In this document: one piece after another, positions 47,421 through 59,262 of the stretch
How positions within the stretch are numbered: position 1 is the first letter of the stretch
How the letters are laid out: each line of letters opens with the position of its first letter
NCBI RefSeq assembly: GCF_902806685.2
Contig: NC_048546.1
Span: 8,264,534-8,328,533 of the forward strand
Source: Maniola hyperantus
Taxonomy: Eukaryota > Arthropoda > Insecta > Lepidoptera > Nymphalidae
Reading direction: 5' to 3'
DNA length: 64,000 nucleotides
The notes under the pieces: generated by a model
What the model was told of the DNA's origin: nothing
What the model saw: the letters and a program-made list of their open reading frames with translations, nothing else
Database searches by the model: none
Program-made: the position numbers and the translations under genes

Positions 47421-47635
47421 TTTTAGCATTTAAAGTTTAAACTGTCGTGAGTGTTTTCCATTATACATGTCTCACACTCGACTTTACTCACGTGTATAGT
47501 CGACGTTAGCCCGACTAGTTTCAAACTCATCCGGGGTCCTTTTATCACATGGGCTCAGCGAGTTAGAGAGGGAAACTAGTTTGGCTAACGTCGACTAAAC
47601 ACGTAAGTAAAGCTGGGTGTGAGACATGTATAATC
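47421..47635. mobile_element. MITE family M1, longest copy, 9-bp direct-repeat flanks
   Basis: TTTTAGCATTTAAAGTTTAAA at left, two inverted GTCGACGTTAGCCxxACTAGTTT segments, GTGAGACATGTATAATC at right. TTTAAACCA at 47412-47420 and 47636-47644. Confidence 0.8.
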
Positions 47636-48146
47636 TTTAAACCACCAAACAAGTCCTAAAGTATTATTAGTTTATGGTCAACCCTGCAGTTTAGGTTTTA
47701 TAGAAATCCTGTTATAAACCTTTGTTTCTCCGGTAGAAAGTAATTGCTTACTGTTAATATTGGTTACTGTTTGAAAGATTCGCCTGAAAAAACCCTACCA
47801 TTATATGAGTAATGGAAAGGGGTCATGACCCTCAGCAATGATGAGTGACGCGACGCAGATAAAGAAAAGAAGCATTACAAAGAAGCATTGTTGGCGCAGC
47901 TAGACCGTGTAGTAAAAGTAAAACAGGGCACGAGTTTGTTTTCATTGCACTTGGATAAAATTAAAGCAGAACACTTCACACTCGAATACCCGATGCACTT
48001 AGAGCCAAATTACTACCAGCAGCACTACACTGTACTAGTACAGTATTCGCGAACTGGGGTGTAGTTAGTGCGCAAACATTCCGTACATCGACAACTTTAA
48101 GTTTAGCAATCGTGCAGTTGGAGTATGCATAGTAACTATCACCTGT

Positions 48147-48175
48147 ATAGTATAGTATAGTATAGTATGGTATAA
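48147..48175. repeat. (TATAG)n microsatellite
   Basis: Four to five TATAG units followed by a TATGG variant. Confidence 0.8.
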
Positions 48176-48189
48176 TAACATTGTAAATT

Positions 48190-48320
48190 GAAGAATTAAA
48201 AAGAGCAACCGCCGAGTTTCTTGCTGGTTCTTCTCGGTAGGAACGGCATTCCGAACCAGTGGTAAATTATAACTACCTGACGATTCAAAAGTTTACTTGA
48301 ATAAAACATATTCTATTCTG
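48190..48320 (+). mobile_element. LINE 3' tail fragment
   Basis: AAAAAGAGCAACCGCCGAGTT, GGTTCTTCTCGGTAGGAACG and TACTTGAATAAAACATATTC, the same tail type as 11770. Confidence 0.6.
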
Positions 48321-48409
48321 TTCTATTCCTGTCGTATGCGATGTTAGTCAGGAATCTAGACTGTTCCATTTTCTAACATTATCATTTTCACCACTGCACA
48401 GAGCACAGT

Positions 48410-48700
48410 ATCATGGCAAAGAGACCCTTTTTTCCGTGGGGAAATCCTCATGGATACCACCGCACCCGGGGAGGCACGGAAGTTATGTCAGACTCTTACC
48501 GACTAAACCCCCACGATGTTCCACGCATCAGCTGGTGGCTGGGCTACGGGGCCAAACACGTTCGCGCGACCCAGCCAGCGGCGCCTACTGAGGACACACC
48601 TCGGGGGACCAAAAAAGTCCCTAGACAGTACACACCGTCTGAGGCGCATCAGGAATGGCAAAGAGACCCTACTGTAACTTTTCAAGTTAATGTTAACGTA
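48410..48700. other. GC-rich patch, probable repeat remnant
   Basis: Frames of 124 codons forward and 60 codons reverse overlap here. Neither shows a domain; the reverse strand carries GGGTTTAGTCGGTAAGAGTC and TGACATAACTTCC, strings I associate with a lepidopteran repeat. Treated as non-coding. Confidence 0.4.
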
Positions 48701-49389
48701 AAGCTATCGTTTAGACGGGGAAGGAAAACTTTCCCATTTGTATTGACCTTTTATATGCACGTTGGTATGGTATACCTACCGATATGACTTTTTGTGTTTT
48801 CAGCATCACTATTGCTGTCCAAATTTATTGCTTCCAAGATTTCATTATGATATGCTTATAAATTAATTTACGTATTTTTTAAATTAGAATTAAAAAAATA
48901 TATTCATTACAAAAATAAATACTAATATTTATTTTATAGGAACAATACTTCAAGACGTCATGCTTGAAACACAAAAAACATGTCACTACTTATGTCCGTC
49001 ATAGACTTTGAAACCATTTAACCCATAGAGATAGTATACATAACCGATGTGCCCCAAACTGATTTCATTAGAAAGGCAATAATGCGAAGATGGTTTTAAA
49101 CCACTAAAATATTCATTAGGCACCCTCTCTTTTAGCGTAGTAGCACACGCTGCGTATCCTTTAGTGCTCGATATTTGCACGGTTCGATCATGGATGCACT
49201 GTTTATTTTTTGTTGTTCTTCCGCATTAATGGTTTCCAAACTGTATGATTGCTAAACTATGGGAAACCTAATATTTTACTTGGAGGTTGTGGCTAGCTTT
49301 TGAAACTACTCTTCGATTAGAATTCGCCTTAAAGTTCTAATTGCAAATGTCCTTATCGAATGAGGAGATATACGAGAACTGTCTTAATA

Positions 49390-49622
49390 GTCTAATGTCC
49401 AGCTTTCTAATGTTATGCTAGTCTAATGAGGTTCCAAGTTCGAATTCCGGATCGAGCCAAAAAAGCTACTGGCTTTTTCTGTCAAAAACTTAGTACCCGT
49501 CCGGAGTTGGGAAGTTAGGCAACGTTACACCCTCTAGTCCTAGGAGAGAACGTAGAGACGTTGGTCTTGCGCCTCATAGAAGGCCGAGGGCGTTAACACT
49601 ATGCTATCACCACACTATGCTA
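49390..49622 (+). mobile_element. tRNA-related SINE family S4
   Basis: B-box-like AAGTTCGAATTCCGGATCGAG, then CTGGCTTTTTCTGTC, AGTACCCGTCCGGAGTTGG, CACCCTCTAGTCCTAGGAGA and TTGGTCTTGCGCCTCATAG. The A-box region is decayed. Confidence 0.6.
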
Positions 49623-50095
49623 TTTATAGCTTGGTAGAGTATTACATAATTAATATCGCCTGCCTTGTTTGAACGTAGCCTAATTTTCTGATGCTTGTGT
49701 AGCCTGATGCTTCTATTTTAGATGAGAAACCACACCTATACATGGTATAGACCTATAGTGTAGAGCATGTACCTAGTTAAATTGATCAAACAGCAGTTAC
49801 GTATTTAGGTACCTATATGATTAATGCCTTTAGTTTGGAATTTGCAATGCTGCTACGTTTGATATTCACTAATAGATTTTCTTGCAGATGTAGGTGTATG
49901 TTGATGACAGTGTACACAAATATTATGTATATAATATTTATATTTGATGTATTTCTATTTTGATTAACGACTTTAGTTTCAAAATTTAAACTGCTGCAAA
50001 CTTTGGCAGTCCCGTACAGATTGCTTCGTCGATGCACTGTGATTTATTATACAAAGTTCATTTACGTTTAAGTTATTATTATATTATATTTAAAT

Positions 50096-50314
50096 AAGCT
50101 TATGCCCACGACTTTGTCCGTGTGGACTAAACAAATTTCAAACCTATATTTTAATACCTCCTTGAGGGGTTGTATTTTCAAAAACCTTTTCTTAGGGATT
50201 TCTACGTCTTAATATCTATCTGCATGCCAGATTTCAGCTTGATCCGTCCAGTAGTTTGAGCTGTGCATTGAATAGATCAGTCAGTCAGTCAGCCTTTCGT
50301 TTTATACATTTAGA
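50096..50314 (-). mobile_element. Helitron-like GACT family, reverse copy
   Basis: AAGCTTATGCCCACGACTTTG, CAGATTTCAGCTTGATCCG, (AGTC)n, TTTATACATTTAGA. Confidence 0.7.
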
Positions 50315-51341
50315 TTTTTATCCTTACTCCTAAATATTGAATGATAGTTACCGACTATAAGAGAGAATTTATAACTTTGGTGAAGTTACCTCTCCCAGAT
50401 AAAGTTATGTGCCAAAACCAATGTCCCTTTCTTCCATCACTAGGACCCATTTAAGAAGAAGTTAACACACAGCTCCTGCAGACCTGGATGCCTTGTCAGT
50501 TTATTATTTTTATTATCCACATATTATGAATGCTTACAATTGGGTATTTGACTCCATTTTTTTATTACTTTATTATAAACTAGGATAAAAATAATGACGT
50601 AAACTGAAAAAAACTAATTAAATCGATCAAATAACAAAAAAGTTATACCTAAGCATTTAAATATTTCTGATTAGACAAAGATAGCGATATAGCATTTTAA
50701 CAATGCCATAATAGTAGCTTCATGCAGTTTTATATATCGTCATACAAATTTTCGTTTTGCGAGAAAGGGATAGAAGACCCTCCCACTCCAAAATTAAAAT
50801 GCCTGTAACTTTGTAAATCTTTGTTGGATTTTAATATTTTTTTCAGCGTACGTCATTATTTTTATCCTAGTTTATAATGAAGTAATAATATTTATCAAAT
50901 TCAAAAGTAGGAAAATACCCAATTGCACGAAATTATTGACTGACTGTGCAGGTACTTTTCTATCGTCGACGCATACTAGACCAATGCGGACGGGTTTCAT
51001 TAAAAACTCTATTCCGGAAGTACCTATAGGTTATCCAATTCATTTCGCCTAGGACCCAGTTCATTATGGCTTCAATCAAATACTACAGTGTACCTACATA
51101 CCTACTTATTATACTAGTTCAGTGAATTTAATCTAGTCGTCCTCGATTTCTCGCTATGGAGCTGATATTAAGTTTGCAGACTCAGTCGTAAAAGCAAATA
51201 ACTTTATTCTCAAAGCTAATACGAATCTATTTCCAACTAATACCTTTTTACCTTCTGCGACTTTCGCATTTATACGCACGTAAATCAAGATTGAATGATA
51301 GAAGATTGTTAGATATAATATGACAAGTAAAAATTGACTGA

Positions 51342-51495
51342 CCGACATAATATCAAATCATTGGGTCTAGAAACTACAGTCCACGCGGGAAAAACTTAGT
51401 TTTTACTATAAATCTTCCCCGACATAATATCAAATCATTGGGTCTAGAAACTACAGTCCACGCGGGAAAAACTTAGTTTTTACTATAAATCTTCC
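51342..51495 (+). repeat. Perfect 77-bp tandem duplication
   Basis: 51342-51418 and 51419-51495 are identical (CCGACATAATATCAAATCAT ... ACTATAAATCTTCC). Two units only, with unrelated flanks. Confidence 0.9.
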
Positions 51496-51720
51496 CCAGC
51501 AAAACTATCTGAAGTCCTCGCCGATCTGGGCGGTGAGCTTGGCTGGTTAGAGAGTTTCAGCGGGGAGCTGCACCTGCAGCAGTTTGACTGAATGAACGGA
51601 CAGCATCTAAAAATCCAGGACAAGAAGACAAAACCACCTTCATGAAATGTACAATGAGATAAGAAATTCTAAGTGAATACACATACGAATTCTGATGGAG
51701 ACCGATGAGCTGGCAGCTAC

Positions 51721-51800
51721 CTAGGACATAGAATTAGCCTAGCAATTCAAAGGGGAAGGCTGCCAGTATCTTCGGTACCTTGCCTAAAGGGACTCATTTT
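51721..51800 (+). pseudogene. LINE ORF2 C-terminal scrap with 3' tail
   Basis: LGHRISLAIQRG matches the same tail motif as 24879 and 37981. AT-rich 3' sequence follows to about 52060. Confidence 0.5.
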
Positions 51801-51839
51801 AAGAATATATTTTAGTTGTAATATTTTTCAAGGTTTTAG

Positions 51840-53485
51840 TTTTAGTTTCATTGTTTTTGTCAATTTTTAAGATATTCCTATAAATAAGTTTATCTTTGTC
51901 GTAATAATAAAAAGATTGTATAATTCTGATTGTAGTTTTAAATTATTTAGAGATTTTGTATAGCGTCATTTGGCTGCATACTTTTTATTGTACCTATACC
52001 ATTTTAATCGAATTATAATCTTTTTTAATTTGAATCATTTATTATCTGAAAAAAAAAAAACAAATCGGAACTTCCTGCTTAAAGTAATAACCCTGTGAGA
52101 AACCTGACTAATGGAACCAATAAATCTTAACGGAGTTCGGAGATTGCTTTAAAAGAGCCTAATGTTGAACTGCCTAAATGTCAATGTGTGCATCTGTAAT
52201 TTTTTAATTAAGAAGGGATTTGATATAATATGAAGATCATCGTCCGATCATTCGTTAGAACTTAGAACCGAAGCACAGAATATATAATAGTACACCGAAG
52301 TAAGTAATATTTGTAAAAAGTATCGTTCAATTTGGATATAGTTTCAAAGACACAAAAATATTATTAGGGTCGACATAAGAATTGTTTTACGTCAGTGATC
52401 AGACGTATCAAACCGTAGAAGAACCGGAAGAGCATATTAAACCGTAAGTTCCTAATACTTAATCACTAACATCGAATAATGATCGTTAGTTACACTAGTA
52501 GGTAAGTCTAACTAAGGCTTATTCTAAATTTTACAGCCATAAATGAGGAATATGATAGGTACAAAAACAGATAAATAACTGCCCTGTTTACTTTACTACA
52601 AGACCCGACGCTTTTAAATTATTTATAAACGCCACCAAAGGACCCGACAAATGGCTTCAATAAATCTGTTTGTTAGTTAATTCGCACTGATTGCTGGAAC
52701 TGCTCTTTGGCTGCCTAATTTTGGAGACTGAATGATAAAGTTTATACTTAAGGATAACTGAATTGCAGTGTTTGTTAAGTTCCTAAAATATTTAAAGAAA
52801 AAGTGGGATAATCTAAATACTAGATGCAAAAATAAATTATTGTACCTACCTAATAGATTAATTTGTTATCCGCTGCTATAAGTTTTAGCTATTTATTTAT
52901 TGGCAACTATAGACGATCGCAGCTGCGATTATGTGTGAATAGATTTAGGTATTAAAAAAACTGTAGGACTCTTTAATTTATATCGGGATAAAAAGTACCT
53001 ACCTAGCCTATATTCATCTCCAGAAGCCAACTCTGTGTGCCTGTTTCGTCAAAATACATAGGTACATTAAGCAAATAGGATAGGACCAATAGGGCTCGAA
53101 ATTAAAGTTCAATGTTGCTAGTCAGTCTAACGAATCTGGATAACATTATGGACACGGCAACATATTACATTTATTATTATTATATATTCTAGAATGTCCT
53201 TTAAAACAGATAATCTGATGTAGGTTCGATTTATCACTCCGCAATAGAGGTTAACCTAGAAATCCGTTATGGGAAAGTGGAAACCTATATAAAAAATCAG
53301 AGGTCTTATTTATAGCTTTACCTTAGAGCGAAAGAGCGTAATACGGCTTTCTTTTAAAAATCGGTTTTTAGCCATTGTAAGATTAGCTTTTATGGTTCTG
53401 CCGGCAACGTATTATACTCGCAATTAGGATATTCTAAAATTGTAGTGAACAACTCTTTTAGGGTACCTAGATACCTTTGTAAATA
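51840..53485. other. No gene; one decayed Helitron-like scrap
   Basis: 52935-53065 (TATCGGGATAAAAAGTACC, CTATATTCATCTCCAGAAGCC) is a reverse GTCT-family remnant. The rest is AT-rich with nothing nameable. Confidence 0.45.
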
Positions 53486-53488
53486 TAA

Positions 53489-53739
53489 TCTTTATATAAA
53501 AAAGGAAAAACTGACTGACTGACTGACTAACTAACTGACTGATTGACTGACTGATCTATCAACGCACAGCTGAAATCACTGGAGGGATCGGACTGAAATT
53601 TGGCGTGCAGATAGTTATTATGACATGGACATCCGCTAAGAAAGGATTTTTGAATACTCCTCGGGGGTTACATTTTTAAAAATCCTTTGTGGTTTAAAAC
53701 TTGTTTAGTCTATGCGGACGAGGTCACGGGTATAAAGTA
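53489..53739 (+). mobile_element. Helitron-like GACT family copy
   Basis: TCTTTATATAAAAAAGGAAAA, (GACT)n with AACT variants, TATCAACGCACAGCTGAAATC, ending GTCACGGGTATAAAGT. Confidence 0.7.
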
Positions 53740-54254
53740 TTCATGTGAGTACATCTTTTAACTTTTATTACAAAATACATACTAATATATATTGCAATTA
53801 GGATATAATACCAACAGGCATCCACGTTACAAAACAACATTGTAACTGAATTATGTATGGCAAATACTGAATGTTATAAAAGACAACGTCGGATAAAATG
53901 TTGCTTACAGATATACAGAAAACCAGCAACGATAGCGCATAACATCAAACGAGAACGTGATTTTACTTGAAATGCTTTACTCTCAACTCGATATAGCAAT
54001 TTGCAACATTGAGTTACACACAGAGCTACGAGTGCAATCGAAATAATTATGAATAGTTTTGAGCAAGTGCATCAATTTATATGCTTAAAATAATTATTCA
54101 TTGCATTTTGTATCAATACAAATGCTTAGTACCTACCTATTGTTTTTTTTTTTTTTTTTTTTATGTGCGTACCTATAAAAACGGTAGGTACACGTGGATA
54201 TCTAACGGAAACCAAATTCGGATCTAGTGCGCAACCTTTCATCACTAGGTACCT

Positions 54255-54520
54255 ACCCATATTATTTATTCACTACCCATTCACTATTCACTACAGATAT
54301 ATGTGAAAGTGCGTTTGTTTGTTGGTTTGTTGATTTATTGGTTTGTTGGTTTGTCCTTCAATATTATCGCAACGGAGCAACGGATCGACGTGATTTTTTG
54401 CATGTGTATGGTTGACCTGGAGAATGACATAGGCTACTTTTTATCCCGGAAAATCAAAGAGTTTCCACGAGAATTTTAAAAACCTAAATCCACTCGGACG
54501 AAGTCGCGGATATCACCTAC
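54255..54520 (+). mobile_element. Helitron-like GTCT family (GTTTGTTGG subtype), 5' rearranged
   Basis: CCCATATTATTTATTCACTACC with a local CACTA(C/T) repeat, GTTTGTTGGTTTGTTGATTTA expansion, GACGTGATTTTTTGCATG, end AAGTCGCGGATATCACC. Confidence 0.65.
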
Positions 54521-54978
54521 TTTGAATCGTGAATTCCCAGACTCGGATCGGATGCAGTACATAAAGACCCTTTGCGATGCGGAGTACCTATTGTTGAGTT
54601 TGTCTTATCTATTTCATCTTGCTTAGGTAATATCAAAAAGATGGAGCCTTACGGGCAAAATGGGATATCACAGCGCATATAAAATCGTCGTCTGCATTTG
54701 ATAGCACTGGCTATTAGATACAGAACATCAATTCTTGAACATTACGGTTATCGCTAAGCGATCGTAATGTTTATTTTCCTTTGTTCATTTAGATGAAGTG
54801 AGAAAAGTCCGATATGAAAATGCTAATGGATCTTAATTTTATAGATTAAGATGACATAAAGAATTTTGTAACAAGGTAAAATAAACGAAAAGTTTTGTAA
54901 ACTAATTGGTTTCATACACACACCCATGGATCTTTCTGTTCAACAATGTAACAGACTTTATTTTGTTCAATTAAGGTT

Positions 54979-55343
54979 AAAAACCGGCCAAGTGCGAGTC
55001 AGGCTCGCACACTGAGGGTTCCGTACTACAGTCGTATTTTTTCGACATTTTGCACGATAATTCAAAAACTATGATTCATAAAAATAAATAAAAATCTGTT
55101 TTAGAATGCACAAGTAAAGCCCTTTCATATGATACCCCACTTGATATAGTTATCTTACTTCGAATATTGAAAATACTAATTATTAGTTCATGACCACAAT
55201 TTAATTTTTTTTGTGTAATCTAACCCTAAATTCACGGTTTTCAGATTTATCCCCTAAAGCCAGCTATAAGACCCACCTACCTGCCAAATTTCATGATTCT
55301 AGGTCAACGGGAAGTACCCTGTAGGTTTCTTGACAGACAGACC

Positions 55344-55420
<77 letters not shown>

Positions 55421-55476
55421 CAAAGTGATCCTATAAGGGTTCCGTTTTTCCTTTTAAGGTACGGAACCCTAAAAAC
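54979..55476 (+). mobile_element. Family D repeat, forward copy with expanded GACA tract
   Basis: AAAAACCGGCCAAGTGCGAG to TTTAAGGTACGGAACCCTAAAA. The length excess over sister copies comes mainly from the microsatellite at 55332-55419. Confidence 0.8.
55332..55419 (+). repeat. (GACA)22 microsatellite
   Basis: Twenty-two tetranucleotide units with one GACC variant as unit 3, at the same place as a six-unit tract in two sister copies. Confidence 0.95.
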
Positions 55477-56518
55477 GATTTAATGTTTTAAAGTTAATAT
55501 TTCTGCCGAATTTAAGGATTTGTTTTTATTCACGGTTTAAAATGATTGTGGTTGATGAACGGGTGATGAACGGTTGTGGACAAGTTCAAACTCCATACGT
55601 AGTCATATTTTATAATTTTTAAAAACGCATTACCTGTAGGAGTTTATTTGAATACACTATTTTTAATTTTATTCTGAAAATGAAGTTGAAATTGAAACTA
55701 TTTATTTGCAAGAAACATTGTACATAAGTATTATGCAGATGTTAACATAATTATTAAAAACATATCCAACATGTTTCGTCAATTGACATGCAAAATATAT
55801 AAACAGTTGTCCACATTGATCATTGAAACATTTTATTATTTAGATTTTATTTAGTAGGTAGGCAGGGCTGTTTTGGTAACAAGTAATTACTGTAACTGGT
55901 CTAATTGTACGTAAACCCTGTGCCATATCTACGTTGTCACAAATCGTGTGCGTAAAAATTGTCTTCATTTTTTTAAATACATTTTGTATGAACTTAACCT
56001 ATCTATAATTTTATAATATCTTTGGTATGTAGAAGTCAAAAGTTATGTGTAATTCTCATACAGTTGGATGTCAGTAATGTCTATTATACCTTTTAGGTTC
56101 ATATAAGGTAACATCTTTATAAATATGTAGCTACAAGCTCTACTATTCTACAGCGTATTATATTTATTACATCAACCGAGGGGTATAATAAATTTAGAGC
56201 AGTTTATCAAATATACTTCCTCCATAAACCAGATATAAATTTTGAGCGTGAGCAGTGAATCCTGCAAGCCGTCGCCCGCAGACACAAGTCTTTATTCTTC
56301 CTTACAAAATAGTGAGTTCCTGTTATAATATTCAGGTCTTGTAGAAGTAGTACCAGAGGAAATATTAGGTCAATTATCAACTTCGGTTTCTGAGATTACT
56401 CCCACAATCTAGGCACTAGTTTACCCGCCCCTGCATTGCTTGGATGGGATTTCTGAGAAATCTATCTCAGTGGGAGGCTATAAATAAAAGCTACGTACTT
56501 AAGATTATAGACCCAGGT

Positions 56519-56733
56519 CACACGAGTAGATATTATAGACCAGAGGGGAAGCTTCACACTAGCTCACGCACACCACGACGTGCCACGGACGCTCCGTGCG
56601 CCCAGTTTGGCGGCAAACGGAGCGTCCGTGACACGTTGTGGTGTGCGTGAGCTGCGTTAGAGTGAGTGAACCTACAGCCAGCCGCTAGTATGAAGCTTCC
56701 TCTCTGGTCTATATATTATTATCTACTCGTGTG
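56519..56733. mobile_element. Long palindromic MITE (family M4), 7-bp target duplication
   Basis: CACACGAGTAGATATTATAG, ACCAGAGGGGAAGCTTCA on the left mirror GAAGCTTCCTCTCTGGTCTA and TATCTACTCGTGTG on the right. An inner palindrome (AGCTCACGCACACCACGACG ...) is nested at its core. CCCAGGT flanks at 56512-56518 and 56734-56740. Confidence 0.8.
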
Positions 56734-56820
56734 CCCAGGTGGCTTAAGCGAATGAAGTTGAGCGAGTGTGATCTTGGTTTGATCCTGAATCGACATCTGT
56801 TAAATATTTGAGTACGAGGG

Positions 56821-57110
56821 GTGTTGTTGTGTCAGCCCTCGTTGTTGTTGTATATTAAAAAAAACTGTCACACCTCGACAGCCCACGTCAGGTTACTGGT
56901 GAGGATGCTCCGGTGTCGGGGCGAAACGTGCGTCGAGTGTGTTTTGGGGTTTGTGTGGTGCTGGTTGGTGGTGGTGCGGGTGCGTATTGCTTGCCTGGTA
57001 GCTGCTTTTTCCTGCATGGTTAGCAGTAGGAGGTCGGGCGGTGCATTTCGTATGCTGCATGTTGCATCATACAGATTCGACCTGTTTCGGCGGATTATAG
57101 CAAATTAAGC
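56821..57110 (+). other. GC-rich patch, possible LINE untranslated remnant
   Basis: GAGGATGCTCCGGTGTCGG, GCGAAACGTGCGTCGAGTG and the GT-rich run after it resemble a recurrent lepidopteran non-LTR untranslated segment. The 95-codon frame is of odd composition (Cys, Val and Arg rich) and is not taken as a gene. Confidence 0.35.
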
Positions 57111-57322
57111 TTTTGGTTCATTGTATATCATGGATTTCCGCAAAATAACGTCTGCTTCTATGCAACATTTAGGTTACTGGTCGATTCATAGCCTGCATAG
57201 CCTACCTACATTTGACGCCTCCTAGTTTAGGCGAAGCCTCGAGGTTTTGTTGCAAATTTTATAATTACTTAGGTAGGTACTGTTGTGAATTACTATGGCT
57301 ATACGTTGTCATGCCAGCCAGT

Positions 57323-57605
57323 CAGAGGCGTCTCTAGCCCTTGTGGCGCCCGTATGCAACCAGTGCCCTGGCGCCGCAGGGTCAAAATGGAATACTAACA
57401 GTTATATTTTCAATCGGAAATTCGGATGCAAATGGTGCAATTTTAAATGATGACGGCGTCGGCCATAACACGAGCGCAGGGTCTTTGAGAGCGCCGGCAT
57501 CGACGCATCTTTGGAGGTGTCGCATTAGAGGGCGCTCGCGGCGCCCCCTTAGACCCGGCGCCCGTGTGCGCCGCACACCCTGCACCATAGGTAAAGACGC
57601 CTCTG
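57323..57605. mobile_element. hAT-like MITE with 8-bp target duplication
   Basis: Ends CAGAGGCGTCT and AGACGCCTCTG fit the hAT CAGxG pattern. CAGCCAGT at 57315-57322 and 57606-57613 is an exact 8-bp duplication. GC-rich subterminal GGCGCC motifs occur at both ends. The 95- and 68-codon frames over it are not genes. Confidence 0.85.
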
Positions 57606-57614
57606 CAGCCAGTC

Positions 57615-58500
57615 GTATCTTCTTGTAACTGACTAAGAAAATAACTGAAGGTGAGTTCGCCTAATTGCGTTAATATGATTATTTAGCCGCATTGACCTAC
57701 GTCGGTAACTATTAGATGGGACTTTAAAAAACTGAATTACCCTTCCTTCGTGCCTAGGACAGCAAGTCAAAAAAGGTCCATATCACTATGTCATATGTGT
57801 AAAGAATTATGCTTATGAGATTGCTCTTGCAATATTATAAATAATAGGCAGCCTAGCAGCAGTTGTTGGCTTTCAAGCTATCATCAATATATAAAAAGAT
57901 GGCTTCACTCCTACAGCGTCTTTTTATAAGCAAAAATCACATTCTGGATACCATTACACTGAAAGAAATGTTTTGTATACAGTTACAAAAACTTTGGTTA
58001 CTGTTTACACAAAAAAAGTGACTTGCAAACTATGTTTTACTAGCTACAAAACTGACTTTTGCTATTTGAGTTGAGGTACTAGTCGCTAAAGTTATTTTGT
58101 TGAAGTTAATTGAACGGTTTTACTGTTTTTAAGCAACCAGTTTATGAACGCATAACACTCCATCTTCTTGTTAAGTACTTTTCGATTTTGTATCTTTTAA
58201 GCAACCTGCGCCCTACTGGTACTGTTGTAGGCACCTTCTCGGCATCGCCAAAATAGAAACATTATTTTATTATTTTACTGAGTTCCTAGAAAGGCATTCG
58301 TATAATGCTGTCGGCAATAACTTTTTTTTTTCGCCGCCTTCTAGAAATCCTAATGAACAAAAAACATTTTTAGTACTCTATACGCGGACAAACAAAAAAT
58401 AAAAAACGACCAAAGTGAGTCGTTCTCATAGCAATAAATAATAGGCAAGGCGCCATAAAGCGATAGTTCTGAATACAGTTTTTACGCTCGAGGGTACAAA
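57615..58500. other. No gene seen
   Basis: AT-rich; no frame, repeat terminus or RNA-like motif recognised. Confidence 0.5.
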
Positions 58501-58950
58501 AATGCGAAACAGATGTGGTTCAGATTTTACCATTGCAACTAGAGAATTTTTTCTGCCGAGTGATTTTTGTTGACAGAGAAGGCGATAGTTTGGAGGAAGC
58601 GAGAGGGGACAAACTCGGAAGCGGGGGAGACGACAGGCAGAAGGAAACGCAGGAGTCGCACAGGACAGTTCGAATCAACCTCGCAAAGGGGACAGAAGTG
58701 TGACGCGGGAGTGCCACGACGAAGCTCTACGTTTCCGAGCGGCCTTCCTTCCTTAAAATCTCTTTGTTTAACGAGTTTGTCCGGGTACCTTTTATCCTTA
58801 ATATCTGTATAAAGTCGATAAGTGGAAATTAATTAAAGCCAGTGTTAAGCAAGACGGTCTACACTTTCCAGTCTATGGGTAATGTACAACTTAAACTGTC
58901 TTATTATGTAATATCCGAGGATCTCTTAAAATTACAACATATAATTGCTT
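58500..58950 (+). other. GC-rich, repeat-free stretch; possible 5'UTR or exon
   Basis: 58570-58760 is purine-rich and GC-rich (GGAGGAAGCGAGAGGGGAC, GAAGCGGGGGAGACGACAGG). Overlapping short frames on both strands exclude a clear coding call. It lies directly upstream of the small membrane ORF and lacks the repeats that fill the rest of the window. Confidence 0.3.
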
Positions 58951-59008
58951 GCCGGAATTAAATATAGAACGTGATTTTCAAAGTAATAGAAGCGAGTATA
59001 CTATCGAC

Positions 59009-59200
59009 ATGGATAATAAATTACCTCTACAAGTCTGGAATGGCTTAGATCAAACTTGTCTGAGCTTATTTCTAATCTTCTTAATACTGCTGGCTTGTAT
59101 AATGTTCAAGGAAGCATGGGTCAAGTGCACCCAATGGGTTAGTGGTTACAGACCTAGCCGCGATCCGGAAATACCTAACATAGAAATGTTAAATTTGTGA
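59009..59200 (+). CDS. Small single-pass membrane protein ORF (63 aa), function unknown
   Basis: The ORF starts at an ATG with a favourable context (G at -3, G at +4) and runs 63 codons to TGA at 59198-59200. The protein has a short polar N-terminus (MDNKLPLQVWNGLDQ), one strongly hydrophobic segment at about residues 17-34 (LSLFLIFLILLACIMF), and a polar basic/acidic tail (YRPSRDPEIPNIEML). That layout fits a type III or tail-out microprotein. An AATAAA lies at 59257-59262, 57 bases after the stop, and a second at 59557-59562, so a short or long 3'UTR is possible. The preceding 450 bases are unusually GC-rich and repeat-poor for this window and could be a 5'UTR or first exon. The frame is also open upstream from 58949, but only with a non-ATG start. 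I do not recognise a family. It could still be a chance ORF; codon conservation in relatives would decide. Confidence 0.4.
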   Translation: MDNKLPLQVWNGLDQTCLSLFLIFLILLACIMFKEAWVKCTQWVSGYRPSRDPEIPNIEMLNL

Positions 59201-59256
59201 AAGCCAAGATAGGTTGCTTTTACGATGTCCTCGGATATGATTATTATGTTCGCTGT

Positions 59257-59262
59257 AATAAA
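59257..59262 (+). promoter_or_regulatory. Candidate poly(A) signal AATAAA
   Basis: A perfect AATAAA hexamer lies 57 bases past the stop of the 63-codon membrane ORF. A second perfect copy is at 59557-59562, which would give a roughly 380-base 3'UTR. Such hexamers are common by chance in AT-rich DNA, so the value of this one lies in its position. Confidence 0.35.

Noticed and set aside
48413..48787. 124-codon frame in a GC-rich patch
   Set aside because: No domain, overlapped by an antisense frame, and with strings typical of a lepidopteran repeat.
55332..55419. Regular repeat that might suggest a CRISPR array
   Set aside because: It is a plain four-base microsatellite with no spacers.
56821..57108. 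95-codon Cys/Val/Arg-rich frame as a secreted protein
   Set aside because: Composition follows a GT-rich low-complexity run and resembles a LINE untranslated segment.
57341..57628. 95-codon forward and 68-codon reverse frames
   Set aside because: Both fall inside the hAT-like MITE bounded by an 8-bp duplication.
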